A stretch of DNA of 64,000 nt from Theocolax elegans (GCA_026168455.1 CM047430.1:22524735-22588734), one strand, 5' to 3'. Numbered from the stretch's first letter, positions 31,567 to 42,864 are shown. The notes: generated by a model not told the origin, from the sequence alone. Made by a program: numbers and translations.

Positions 31567-32292
31567 TCATTCAATATTATTTAATTTGACTTCAGTACTT
31601 ATTTGGTTTATTAACTCGCTCTTAATTTTTGTTATTTCTATTCTTTCATTATTTTCTAATTCTTGAGATGCAGCCTTGTTTATTTGTTTTGAGCTTATTT
31701 CATTTACTTTTTCGGGTTTTATTTTTAAATTTTTAATTTCTTTAACTTCATATAGTATATTTCTAAATTTACGTTTTTGTTCTGCTTGAATTAATTTCTG
31801 TTCTTCAGTCATTTTTTTCCTTTTTTGGCTTTTCATTTTTGAAATTTCATTTTTTCTATTAAAAGATTGTGATTTTCTAAAATTACGTTTGCCTTCAGCT
31901 TCAGCTGATTTCTCAGTCATGTGTTCCCCTTTTTTGCTCTTTAATCTTAAGATTTCTTTCTTTGTATCCATAGATTGAGATGCTCTAAATTTTCTTTTGC
32001 GTTCAGCTTGAGATGATTTTTGCTCTTCATTCATTTGTTCTCTTTTCTTCCTCTTTATGATTGCAATTTCGTTCTTTCTATCTTCAGATTGAGATTCTCT
32101 GTATTTACGTTTCCGTTCTGCTTCAATTAGTTTTTGTTCTTTCGTCATTGGTTTTCTTTTATTTCCTTTAATTATTGATATATCATTATGTCTATCTTCA
32201 AATTGAGATGTTCCAAATGTTCGTTCTCGTACTAATTCATGTGTTCTTTTATGTTTTACTTCTAAAATTTTTTCTTGCATTCCATTTAACAT
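31567..32292 (-). pseudogene. Helitron B N-terminal repeat region (38-residue repeats)
   Basis: The 241-residue frame holds four to five tandem repeats of about 38 residues around the core AERKRKYRESQSEDRKNE, each ending in a Met-(Thr/Asn)-Glu. The region is highly charged and almost certainly helical. Similar basic ERKRKYR-type repeats are known at the start of some insect Helitron proteins. A DNA-binding role is a guess. A stop or frameshift near 31550 separates it from the Cys-containing region. Confidence 0.7.
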
Positions 32293-32300
32293 GTTCAGTT

Positions 32301-33289
32301 ATACTTACTTTCGATAATGATAATGATATATTTTTAATTTTGTTATCTTTATTTAATTCTTCATCATGCAATTTTTTCATATCTAAACGTTAAATTTGTA
32401 ATTTTAACTTGTCTGCAAAAGTGATTTTATTTTGTTTTCTCGAAGGTATGATTATATTTATCGTAATTTTGTATCGTAATTAAGTACACATTTGTTCCTT
32501 TTTAATGTTTAATATTTACTGGCTTCGTGCATTGATGAAGTTAAATTACAGTACTTATTTTATAAACAAATTGCTGAATAAATATTTATGGCATTGTAAA
32601 AAATAAGTTTTCATGTTAATAGCCGAGTATAAATTTGCAGCTGAAAATAATGAATCGTAACATTTTTACTTTTTAATCATTTGCACAATAATTTATAGTT
32701 TTATATTGAAAACAGTGGAAGCTGAAGCAACAACTGTAATATTTCAAACTTTATTAAGTATTGAATGTTTTGCAACATAATTTAAATTTACTTGGTTATT
32801 TATACAAATATTTATACAAATTTAGCATTTTAAAAGTTTGCTAGAAATGTAAAAGTCAATAAGTATGCGATAGCATACTTTACATAAAAAAAAAGAAAAT
32901 GTAAATGCCTTTCTACTTAAATTTGCAAAAAATATTGTCACTTCCTCCACCCTCGCCCTCACCCTGACCTCTTCACCTTAACACACTTACCCTTATACAC
33001 ATACTTATATATAAAACATAATAAAAAGATGCCCAATGGTGAATGTCGGTCGCCGGACGCCGGACACCGATCACTTTTGATATTTTAATTTATATAATTA
33101 TGCATAGTCAATGTCTAAACTCTATATAGTTATATATTTTAAACTTGATTATGCAAAAGCTTGATATATCCAATCAAAGGTATAGTCTAAGCATAAGTTA
33201 TTCATACATAGCCTACACTATTTTTTTACATCAATCGAGAACTTTATGAATAGTTAAAATAATTCCAAAATGTTTTATTAATAATGCTA
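32301..33289. other. AT-rich spacer, no gene seen
   Basis: Almost 1 kb of AT-rich sequence. A small GC-rich pocket near 33045 (GGTCGCCGGACGCCGGACACC) stands out. No ORF or repeat is supported. Confidence 0.4.
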
Positions 33290-33792
33290 TTAACACCAGG
33301 TCACGAAAAATAAGATTGACCAACGTTGTGAAACAAAATAAAAAACAAGTAATTACAGTCTTACCCTTACCACATCATACAGATTTTCACAAAAAAATTA
33401 GTAGATTGTTAAAAAAGTACAACATAGCAATTATCCCAAGAATCGAAAATAGGTTAAATTCCGTAATAAAATTAGGTAAAGATTCTACTAGCAAGTTAAA
33501 TACATGTGATGTAGTATATAAATTTAACTGTAAAAATTGTCAATCGATTTACATAGGCGAAACTAAGCGAATGTTAAAAGATAGAATTTCTGAACATAAA
33601 AAATCACACAATACTGAATCAGTAGTAGCTATACACATGAAGAATAAAAACCATCAATTTGATTTTGAAAATGTCCAAATATTAGACAAAGAAAATGTGC
33701 GTAAAAAACGGTTAATTTCTGAAATGATTTTTATAAATAGTCATAAAAACACACTAAATAAAAAAGAAGACACAATGGGTTTACTTGTATAA
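33290..33792 (+). pseudogene. Penelope-like element GIY-YIG endonuclease, copy 2
   Basis: A 158-residue frame from 33316 contains VITVLPLPHHTDFHKKISRL, NSVIKLGKDSTSK and the GIY-YIG core: CDVVYKFNCKNCQSIYIGET, then KRMLKDRISEHKKS. It ends with ENVRKKRLISEMIFINSHK and NTLNKKEDTMGL, the complete C-terminal end of a Penelope ORF. The RT is absent, so the copy is 5'-truncated, but this domain is intact. It is diverged from the copy at 9850-10480 and carries a complete C-terminus. Confidence 0.88.
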
Positions 33793-34430
33793 GAACATAC
33801 TGTAATGGCTGTTAAAAATTACTCACAATCAGTATATATAGGTATATACGTATGTATATACTAATCATCTCTGAATTTCTTGGAAAATTGTAAGAGTGTT
33901 AGATACTCTTTATGTTTATTTCTTGTTATAACGGTTAGTCCGATTTAAAATGGCTCGATGTTGAGCTAAACTTATTTTCAATATTGGTAATTATTGCGTT
34001 TTTTGTGTATTTATATAAAAAATTATTTCTTGTTGTTCATGTTCAATTTGAAAAATTGTTAATATTTGTGTATCTGTTAATAAATTAGTGCCAGAAGAGG
34101 TCTGAAAAGATAAATAGACGAAACGTCGCAATTTTTAATTAAAAGAAAAGGTGTTAAATTTATTCAACATCCTGTGAATTGCCCTACAAGATCGCTTAAA
34201 AAACCAAAATAAAATAATGGAGGGTGACTATCCACAATTATTAAATAACAAATCCAAAATACTATAATGTTATAGATTACCACATATTTGTTTAATAATT
34301 TTAATAAAATTGTTAGAAATGAATAATTTGGACTATTCCTTCTCATAAAAAAATCTAAACCATTGGCGATAAATTTAATTTTGAGTTAGTTAATTTTAAG
34401 GTTTTGCACTCAATTAAAAAAATTAAAAAA
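33793..34430 (+). other. Penelope copy 2 3' region and spacer
   Basis: Between the GIY-YIG stop and the hammerhead-like motif the sequence is AT-rich and is taken as the element's 3' UTR. From 34131 to 34430 no gene is seen. Confidence 0.4.
34089..34130 (+). ncRNA. Hammerhead-ribozyme-like motif (Penelope tail, copy 2)
   Basis: Stem II pairs GTCTG (34100-34104) with TAGAC (34115-34119, one G-T pair) around a 10-nt loop. It is followed by GAAACGTC (34120-34127), the exact 3' half of the minimal hammerhead core with its GTC cleavage triplet. The 5' core reads AGAAGAG where CTGAAGA is expected, so the conserved C-U is mutated. Flanks TGC and GCA can pair as a short stem I. The position about 300 bp after the GIY-YIG ORF fits known Penelope hammerheads. 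Confidence 0.65.
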
Positions 34431-34617
34431 AAGTCACTACCTGTCCAGGTCATCGACGTGACCTCTAGGTCATCGGGGCACCATATACTGCAACGCACAT
34501 CACGTTAAAAAAGAAAATTGTTACTTCCCGTAGAGGATGTCCAGCTCGTTGACGTGACCTCCAGGTCATCGGGGCATCATCTACTGGATCACACATCACG
34601 TTAAAAAAAAATTGTTA
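34431..34617. repeat. ~90-bp repeat array, units 1-2
   Basis: Each unit reads TTGTTACTTCCCGTAGAGGA, TCCAGGTCATCGACGTGACC, GGTCATCGGGGCACCATC and CACATCACGTTAAAAAA. Further units of the same orientation lie at 35071-35162 and 39524-39655, so one array was split by a SINE and a piggyBac. Confidence 0.85.
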
Positions 34618-35046
34618 AAGGAGCCGCGGTGGCTCATGGGTAGAGCTCCTGACTCTCACACCGAGGGTCGTGGGTTCGATCCCAGACGTGTACCTCTGAA
34701 AATTTTTTCATGTGCATTTTTCGAACACCGCGACTCAGTGGCTCGGCGTGTCACTATAATGTGACGCCAGTTCGGGTGCGCGGGCGTTTCGTGCATTTTT
34801 CAGTGCATGAGAGGCACGGGCATCTGAACTATAGGGAACGTTAGGGACGCGAAGATGTAAAGAGGATCGCGGTGGTTCCATCGGGAGGACAGGAAACTGT
34901 AATTATTAGACTAATTACAGTGACCGATGATATCTTCCGATGGACACAAGCACCACTGTTTCAACTACATGTGCTTTGTTTACAGACACACCGTTCACCT
35001 CCGTCGCTGATTAGCCCTGGCAGCATAAATAGAGCGACGTTAAATA

Positions 35047-35070
<24 letters not shown>
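34618..35070 (+). mobile_element. tRNA-derived SINE, ~453 bp, with target duplication
   Basis: The element is inserted in the ~90-bp array between two copies of AAAAATTGTTA (34607-34617 and 35071-35081). Its head AAGGAGCCGCGGTGGCTCAT has an A box (TGGCTCATGGG) and a B box (GGTTCGATCCC). A body of about 330 bp follows, then the end CGTCGCTGATTAGC, AGCATAAATAGAGCGACGTT and poly(A). The end matches the SINE at 9675-9847 although the heads differ. Internal frames (34872-35162) are incidental. Confidence 0.85.
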
Positions 35071-35077
<7 letters not shown>

Positions 35078-35162
35078 GTTACTTTCCGTAGAGGATGTCC
35101 AGGTCTTTGACGTGACCTCTAGGTCATCGGGGCACCATCTACTGCATCGCACATCACGTTAA
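35071..35162. repeat. ~90-bp repeat array, unit 3
   Basis: A unit identical in layout to 34518-34610, directly after the SINE. It ends at the TTAA that became the piggyBac target (35159-35162). Confidence 0.85.
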
Positions 35163-35524
35163 CCCTTAAAGAACACCCTGGTTCGTTTAGACCCATATGT
35201 CGATTGTACTCATAAATAGCTTTTACATTGTTGCTTTTACACAGTATGATCTCATTTATATTATATAATAGAGGACAGAAAAACCCTAAATGGTAACCCT
35301 GACTATATGTTCAAAGAGTTTTCGTGACGCAGCAAGTCGTCAGTCGTCGCTAAGAAGCGTTTACAGTCCAAGCAGGGTCTCGATGACCCATGTGTGTAAT
35401 TGTCGTCGACTTGAAAAAAAATATTGACTTTCCTTTTTTGCGTAAATATAAAAATTTTTTTTCAATCAAGTGAAAAAAACATATCCTGAATAATTATAAG
35501 TGTATATTATAATTTTTGTGAACA

Positions 35525-35827
35525 ATGTCGTACAATTTACGCTTGCGCATTCGCCAAGACGTGCTACAAGAGGACGAAGAAGTCAATTTTGGTGGTGATT
35601 CTTCTTCAGAAGAAGACAACGTTTCAAATCAATCAGAAGAACTTACCAATGAATCTGATTATTCAGAAGCCGAGTACGCAAAAAGTGGCACTAACAACGT
35701 GCGAATTACGCGGCATCGCGAACGGGCCAACGCAACCAAAACACGGGGCCGACCGTCACCAGTTTTCCTTAGTAAAAATAATACTACATGGAATTCTAAA
35801 GTATCTGTTAGAATATCAAATTGGTAA
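35525..35827 (+). pseudogene. piggyBac transposase, N-terminal exon
   Basis: A 100-residue acidic N-terminus (QEDEEVNFGGDSSSEEDNVS) is followed by a basic patch (RITRHRERAN), typical of piggyBac transposases before the core. The frame ends at a GTAAAT, which could be an intron donor. A matching acceptor (ATATATAG) lies near 36104. The start is the ATG at 35525. Confidence 0.7.
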
Positions 35828-36103
35828 ATTCTTTTATTTACTACAATGTTTACTTAATACAATAACAGATATATACTCGAATAGCAGCTAGATCATGTGT
35901 ATGTATACACACTTTTTTCATTAACCAACGAATATATTTGTTATTGTATACACGCGTAAATTTCAAGTAGCTTTTCGGAGTACCTATTTATGACAGAAAG
36001 AGAACACTTCTTGATATATTTCATTTTACATTACTTCATTTATTCGAGTATATAATATAGATCGGGCATTTTATTATCTGTGTTGACTGGTTTTATTTAT
36101 ATA

Positions 36104-36624
36104 TAGATCGGTTACACGTTACTACAGAAAGATCACCTGGACCCAGAAATGGCGCGGAATATTGTACAAAATATGTTGAATTTTGGAATCTTCTTTTTAA
36201 TGAAGGAATTCGAAAAAAATTGTAAAATGTACAAATAAGCAAATCGAACATGTTTGTGCAATCATGATGGTTAATGATGTTGAGATTGATACGTACCACC
36301 GGACAACTGATTTAGATGAAATAAATGCATATATCGGATTACTGTACTACTCAGGGCTTTGGAAATCATGTCATGTCGATGTAAAAGAGTTGTAGTCTAA
36401 AACTAATGGCGTAAATTTTTACCGATGTGTTATGCCAAAATCATGATTTGAATTTCTTGCTATTCCTTACGCTTTGACATCAGAGAAAATTGACTCGCGA
36501 AAGATAGATTATCGCCAATTCGAGAACTCTGGAACAAATTTATTAAAAATTTATTTTATACATTGTTTATATTTTTCATTTAAATATATTATTATTTTAA
36601 ATTTAAATTTAATTATTTATAGAC
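36104..36624 (+). pseudogene. piggyBac transposase, DDE_Tnp_1_7 first part
   Basis: Across two frames it reads EFWNLLFNEGIRKK, KCTNKQIEHVC, LDEINAYIGLLYYSGLW and SEKIDSRKIDYRQF, the start of the piggyBac core. Stops (TAG in VKELxSK, TGA in PKSxFEF) and a frameshift disrupt it. It runs into AT-rich sequence (possibly an intron) up to the LTR-like insertion. Confidence 0.75.
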
Positions 36625-38127
36625 TGTGACAAGGCAAGTGTGCCTGTCATGGTGCGAAGCGAGCATGCACATCCCTACCTATATATTGCACCATATAATT
36701 CCCTAAACCGTATATAAAACACGCCTAGCACCGAGCACACACATCCCTACCTACCCATTATCGAATATATTTCCCTAAACCCTATAAAAACATGCCTAAC
36801 ACCGAACAAGTCACACCCTGGAACTGAAGCGGAGCCAGCACACGCAGGAGTCGAGAAGACCAGTAGCCACCAAGAGGCCACGTACAGGGCGAACAGCACT
36901 CGGAGAGTCTGGAGACATCAGCTGAGTATAAAGTCAGTACAGGAGCATAAACAGGGCACCGAGGTTCAAAGTATAAGGAAGACGGCTCTTGTAGCAATCA
37001 CAGCAGCATATCCGGAGTAGCCTCAATACTGAAGGAGCCACACAGCAGCAATAAAACTCGTACAGGAAGATCAACCTGTAAAGCATATTAATAAGTATGT
37101 TTTCAATACTAAGGAGCAGATAGGAGTACACAAGACTGTGTACAGGAGTAGAGGTATATAGGAGCCAGGGTTAGAGGTTATGTAAGCATAAACATTGCTC
37201 ACATATACTAACTAAATACCAAGGCGCCTGCCAAGTTACTCCTTACCGTGTAATAGTAGCCGCGCAGTAGACCCGGAACAACATCCGGAGCCGACGTCGT
37301 GAAGAGACGTCTCAGCAGTCAAGAAGCCACGAAATAGAGAGACAGAGAAAGCGACACGTACTCATATACGCCGAGTTGACACGACCCGTTAACCACGGCA
37401 TAAGGTTCGCCGTCCACCTGAAACCATCTCATAGATCGATTAGCCAATAAATAACAAGGAACGGGGTAATAATTACCAAACAGCAGCCTCGTTGTCGCCA
37501 ACTCGTCCTCGTCGTCGTCTCGATCGAACAGCATAGCAGAACGCCGACAACAGCACCAAGCCGCTCTCGCTATAAAGCCGCGCTCGCACTGCTCGGAGAT
37601 GGTCGCGACGCATGCGAAAAGCAGAGAGCTCGGGAACACGGCCGTGAGCGGACGCAACGAGGCTATATTGTGAACCGTTTTGCCGTTTTACGAGAGAAAG
37701 AGCCTGTGAGAGCGTGCACCCGTGTGCAACCGGGAGAGAGTGATCGCCGTGCAAGGTTTGTGCAACGTGCTACCTTATACCCGTGTTCCTCTCCTCGTAA
37801 AGTGTGTGCCGCTATTGCCCCTTTCCGCGCGTATCCGCACACGTGGCCGGCGTCGCCATTTTCGTCGATCGAACGGATATTCGATCGTTTATTCATTATA
37901 TCGCCGTGCGTATAATTCTTACGAGCCCAAATTCGAGCCAAAATATGAGCCACAATTACGCTATAATTAATTACGCTTTAATTGTTAATCTATAGCAGCC
38001 GTTAAATATAGCCGCGAACGCGACTGGCAACTGTGTAATTCATCTGTATTTAGTTAATAAATTCTCTTATTTTTATAACTGGTATAGACTTTATCACCCG
38101 CACCCTGACTCCCAGTGCCGTGTGACA
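36625..38127. mobile_element. 1.5-kb LTR-like insertion inside piggyBac
   Basis: TGTGACAAG occurs at 36625-36633 and at 38121-38129, and the piggyBac frame resumes directly after the second copy (CDKIHGIPYLG). The inserted sequence has no credible ORF. A GC-rich centre (37480-37900) is followed by a TTAATAAATTC signal near 38050. This suits a long solo LTR starting TGTGACA, or an unknown element with a 9-bp target duplication. Frames such as 37319-37657 and 37670-37915 are mutual shadows and are not called. Confidence 0.55.
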
Positions 38128-38990
38128 AGATTCATGGGATTCCTTACTTAGGAAAAACTGGCTATCCAAGTAACGAGTCTTCTGGAGAATATTTTTTCAA
38201 AAAAATGACAGAGCCAATTCATGGAACCGACAGGTCTGTTACTTGCGATAATTGGTTTACAACCATTCTTCTAATGAAAGAAATGTTGAATCAGCCCTAT
38301 AAAATTACAATTACTGGTACTATCCGAAAAAATAAACCTGACATTCCCAATTAACTAAAACTTGCAAGTTAAGATGTTCCTTCGACGAAATTTTGTTGTC
38401 ATGAGAGCATTACTCTAGCGAGTTATACACCAAAAAAACATAAGGTGGTACTGGTCGTAAGTAACAAAATTACTAACAGTTGTATTGGTGAAGATGGAAA
38501 ACCAGGTATGGTCTCACACTATAACAAAACAAAAGGTGGAACCGAGTTATTGATAAGCTTTGCCATGCTTATACTACTGCTAGAAGAACAAGGCGTTGGC
38601 CAATGCGATTTTTCTTCGGCATGTTAGACCAGTCATATGTTAATGCTAGAGTATTATACATTTGCAAATATGCAGATAATCCTAATAAAAAACTATCAGC
38701 CACTTCAGCGCTGAAAAAACTGACCATCCATCTCGTAGAGCCATTTCTACGTCAAAGGCTTCAAACTTCCAACGCTTCGAAGTGACGTCAGAAAAGGCAT
38801 CCAGTTAGTACTTGGAGTGAATATTCCACAAGCAATAAACGATCGACGGGAACTAAATAAAAGATTACGATGCGGACTTTGCTCTTACAAAGCCGATCGC
38901 AAAACAAAATCCTTGTGCTCATCTTGCCAGCGGCCAATGTGCAACGAACATCGTTCGTTTTTATGCACTGATTGTGCAGGAATCGACTAA
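38115..38990 (+). pseudogene. piggyBac transposase, C-terminal part with Cys-rich domain
   Basis: The core resumes with SSGEYFFKKMTEPIHGTDRS and VTCDNWFTTILL, keeping the second catalytic Asp. After a stop come KPGMVSHYNKTKGGTE, IDKLCHAYTTARRTRRW and MRFFFGMLDQSYVNA in shifting frames. The expected GTD is GTE here, so one catalytic Asp is a Glu. The C-terminal cysteine-rich DNA-binding domain is recognisable: CGLCSYKADRKTKSLCSSC, then RPMCNEHRSFLCTDC. It ends with TAA at 38988. Confidence 0.8.
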
Positions 38991-39519
38991 ATCTAAACTT
39001 TGTCAGGCTTGTATATTTTATACGAAATAATTTATGATCTTTTTCTATAATATCTGCTTATTATTTTATTGTTCATTGTAATAAAAAAATTTATTTTCGC
39101 TTACATATATTAAAAGATCACGATTTTTCACTTGCTCGAGATTACTTCCGTTAGTATGCAAAATAAATACCTTTGTTCTAAAATACAAAATACAAATATT
39201 TTTATTATTTAGATGCATTTCGAGAGTACTAATATAAATTTTTAACCAAAAATAATAAAAATTTTTATAATTATAATTTTTTTTGTAATATTGAATTATT
39301 TAAACAAATAATTTATTGCGCGATTTTTTTTTAGAATATTCCAAATTTATAAATATTAATATTATACAGAATCTTCGTTAGAATACTTTGAAGTGTCTCT
39401 CTGAAATTTTTAAGTGAAAAGGTTTAGTAGTTTGTAGGTAAGATGCTAGTCAAAAGTGAACAGGGTCTAATAGACCCAGAGTGCTCGAAATGTTCGAAAA
39501 CAGGTGTGCTCTCGAAGGG
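38991..39519 (+). other. piggyBac 3' non-coding end
   Basis: AT-rich 3' UTR followed by the subterminal GGTCTAATAGACCCAGAG and the right inverted end. Confidence 0.6.
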
Positions 39520-39523
39520 TTAA

Positions 39524-39655
39524 AAAAAATTGTTACTTCCCGTAGACGATGTCCACGTCGACGGGGTGACCTCCAGGTCATCGGGGCATCATCTACTGGA
39601 TCGCACGTCATGTTAAAAACAAATTGTTACTTCCAGCAGACGATGTCCAGGTGGT
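39524..39655. repeat. ~90-bp repeat array, units 4-5
   Basis: One full unit and the start of another continue the array interrupted by piggyBac, in the same orientation. Confidence 0.8.
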
Positions 39656-39659
39656 CAGG

Positions 39660-39845
39660 GTAAGAACTCCAGACATATAACAGCGGGTCACCAGACATTT
39701 GTAGTCGAGATACCAGACATTTCTCGCGAGGACACCGGACATTTATAGTGGGGACACCAGACACTAACGGCTGAAACACCGGACATTTCTCGCGGGGACA
39801 CCGGACACATACGGCCGGGACACCGGACATTTATAGCGGGGACAC
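39660..39845. repeat. 22-bp minisatellite, left part
   Basis: About eight units resembling GACACCGGACATTTCTCGCG. The array resumes in the same orientation at 47664 after the Harbinger. Minus-strand frames here (Val-Pro/Cys-Pro rich) are repeat artefacts. Confidence 0.88.
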
Positions 39846-41168
39846 CAGGGGCTTTAATGAGATAAACGATGTCTCGAAAATCGAAATAAAAAATCGATAT
39901 TTGTCAAAGAGAGGTGGTTTCAGTCTCCGTCATTGTGACAGTCGTGAAATGTTGGTCTTCCTCACACTTTTAATTGGACAAGGCGGAAATTTCAAATCTG
40001 TTTAAAATTGAAATCGTTCAAATTGAGCAATCACACCGAGCACATCATCAATGTCTCTAGGAGACGATGTCTAGGTCAATTATTGACAACATAAAATAGT
40101 AACAATTTTGAAAACAGCAATAAAAATTGCTGTTTGCAATGATTTACTAAACGTACAGTGAAATAATATTTTGATAAGTGTTTTATTAGTCAATAAATAG
40201 GATGTACAAAAATGAAATATTATTTTAAGTTTTATTTCAATTGAGTTGTTAGTAACGGTAAATACATTATGGATGTGAAGGTAATAACAATTTTTCTTTC
40301 AACATATTTTTGAGAAATTTTTTGGTTATGCTTGAGCAACATTTGAAAAATAAAATTAAAATTGTGTACAACAAACAAATAAATTTGTGTTTGCATTAAC
40401 AATAAATAAATTATTTTTATCTTTTAATACACAATGTTGATAAATAATAAAAATAATAATAAATTTTCAATGTAAAATGAAATAATTTAAGTACGTAATT
40501 CGAGCATATTTAGCTAGTATTTACAATTTTTCAATATGACTAAAATTTACAATTAATCAGTCTTCGAACTTTATTATTTTTATTACAAAAATTATTTCTT
40601 TTTACATTTCATTTTACGATTTTCAAAATGTCCAGAAGTCTGCACCACGGAAAAAATTGAACGCAAATATTTGCTTCAACGCGGACATTTCGTGTAGATA
40701 TCGATAGATATCGTGTATATTATAATTTTTTTGTATTAAGAATTTAAACAAATGCCAATTTTGGATTTAATATTTCAAATTTTCTAGGCTTAAAGTTCTT
40801 GAAATTCCAATCATAATAAAAATATTTACAATTTTAATCGCTCTTTTTACTATAATAAACAATTTAAGAATTGTAAGCATAACAAACTTTAAGTAACTTA
40901 AGTTAAAAATTGAATCAGGTCATTAATGACTTATAAAGTAAAATAAACATTAACGCGGAATGTAACATAATTGATAAACTAACAACGCATTGACATACAT
41001 TAACTATTGTCGAATCTAGCGTTTCAGATAAAAAACCTTTTCTTCTAAGTATTTTTTTTTTGTTTTCATAATGACTCTCCAATAGTTGTAGCTTTTTCTT
41101 TTCTGTTTCTTCCAGTAAAGCAAACTTCCTTTCCGCACATCTTTCCATCAAATCTAATTTTCGTTGTT
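39846..41168. repeat. Left inverted repeat of Harbinger
   Basis: Matches 46286-47663 in reverse over its whole length, with a few indels. One is about 60 bp, with the extra sequence in the right arm near 47040-47090. The inner end contains a duplicated, frameshifted copy of the last coding exon of the Myb-like gene (minus-strand frame at 40915-41151). That copy has ten A in a run where the right arm has nine. Confidence 0.88.
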
Positions 41169-41219
41169 AAGACTTAAGATAAAAATTGTCACTGGTCTGC
41201 TGAAGTAAAATAAATATTT

Positions 41220-42864
41220 TTAAGCAGCAAAATATTCATTTATGATTCTCTGCCGGGTTCGGAGGCCTTCAATATACTCTTCATCAATTGCATAGTGATG
41301 AATAGGGTGCTGTCGTGGTGCATACCTTTGAGGCACAGGTAGATTAACCCTGCAAAGAAAATATATATTATTTATATTTATTTTTATTACATAGAAATAG
41401 GCATTATGTTAAACATTTTTAGGAAGAAATAATCTAATTTTGTACACTGAAAGAATTATTTGTCGAAAAAATCTTTACCCCTGATGCCTTAAAAAATTGT
41501 ACAATACTGCACACGCTTTCACAATTTCTGCACAAAACTGGGGTTTATAGTGGAGTGCCTTGTCTTTGTTTAGGCATCGAAAAATTTCTTTCCAGATCCC
41601 AAACAGCTGTTCAACAACGCATCGTGTTTTTCTCACTCGTTGCGAAAATTCGAATTCGGGTGAATTTGGCACTGCAAATTGATCAGCTGTTAACAATGCA
41701 GTTGACGGCGTGTATCCATTATCACCTAAAACAATTCAATTTAACCATTATGCAAATGAAAAATTCTCCAAAGAAGGTTATTTAAATAATTAAATTCGTC
41801 ACGATATATAAAAAAATTAAAACTTACCTATTAAATAGTAATGTCCTTCTTCTCTTACAATATTTTCATCGTTTCTTAATTGATACAAATGATTCCTCAT
41901 TTCGCAATGGTTCCATATAAACTGATCATTCGTTGATCCACTGCAGATTCGAATATCCATAATATTGTAGTCTACGTCACTAACCTGGAATACAATTGTA
42001 ATAATACATAAAAATTTAAAAATAATTGTAATAATGTATTAGTATAATAAAATATATTCATCATGAAAGGGACTACTTTTTTAAGTGCATTTTTTAATAA
42101 TACTTAAATTAATCTGCATCAGCCCCTTCAATGATTTACTTACCACTTGCACATTCAATGAATGGTTTTGATGATGGTCAACGTACGCTTCTTCGTGCTC
42201 AGCAGGAGTATGAAGCTTTGGCAGCGTACAATCAATTGCACCTAGGACGCCTGGAAACTGAAGTTTAGCACGAAACCTGCAATTCAAAATAATTGAATTA
42301 AAATATTAATTTTTTGTTGTGTTTTGTACTGAAAAGTGTTTAATAAAGTAACGTAAAAAATAAAGTATAAATATTGAAGTACAATGTAATAGAAACAATT
42401 TTGTAAAATAGTGCAAAATAGAATTTTATAAAAACAGTCAAACCTTGCTTCTATTGCTTGGCGCTCCTCCTGTGTTCGAGGAAACACTATAAATCTCTCG
42501 GCTAACGTGTTTATTGCTGGTATTACAGCATGCAAGTACTTGCTAAAAGTGCTCTGCGACATCGGATGGTTGAGATCTTGAGCGACTCCCTTTTGATGGG
42601 AACCTTCGGCCAAAAACCTTAATACAGCAAGTACTCGAATATGAGGACCAATTCCTCTAGGATGTTGAGGGAGATGAGGTGTCAGCAAATTGATGAGTTC
42701 ATAGCAGTTTCTTGGTACATTCTGTAGTGCTTTCTGAATGTTTCATCACTCATTTGAAAAGCATTATTTACATCACGGAGAATTCTCTTCAGGTGGAATT
42801 GTTCTGTCCTGATTCGCTGTTGCTCCTCGTCATTTTCATCCAATAATGCTAATACAGCCAACAT
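41220..42864 (-). CDS. HARBI1-like Harbinger transposase, five exons
   Basis: Exons by GT-AG sites and phase are 42864-42444, 42276-42144, 41984-41828, 41725-41479 and 41349-41220, giving about 362 residues, the usual HARBI1 size. Exon 1 has a basic N-terminus, then QSTFSKYLHAVIPAIN and a helix-turn-helix-like region (EGSHQKGVAQDLNHPMSQST). The DDE nuclease acids are present: Asp in GVLGAIDCTLP, Asp in GDNGYTP and Glu in VVEQLFGIWKEIF. The end is RTRQRIINEYFAA. One frame lesion lies in exon 1 near 42715 (after FRKHYRM). The stop lies 52 bp inside the left inverted repeat boundary. It would cut and paste the element with its Myb-like partner. Confidence 0.85.

Larger units (their letters stand above)
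30775..32300 (-). mobile_element. Helitron copy B, N-terminal part only
   Basis: A second Helitron copy on the minus strand retains only the region before the Rep domain. It is cut at about 30775 by the LTR-like and unassigned sequences. Copy A contains the same region (27653-28441), so the two are separate insertions or duplicates of one family. Confidence 0.75.
35163..39519 (+). mobile_element. piggyBac transposon, 4.36 kb, TTAA-flanked
   Basis: TTAA lies on both sides (35159-35162 and 39520-39523). The inverted ends are CCCTTAAAGAACACCC and, from the right, CCCTTCGAGAGCACAC. Subterminal TTAGACCC is shared near both ends (35190, and 39470 in reverse). piggyBac transposase pieces run 5' to 3' inside. 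The element carries a 1.5-kb LTR-like insertion. Excluding that, its length is about 2.85 kb, a normal size for a piggyBac. Confidence 0.88.

Noticed and set aside
37319..37995. Several ORFs on both strands in the piggyBac insert
   Set aside because: They overlap one another in a GC-rich segment of an LTR-like insertion and show no domain.
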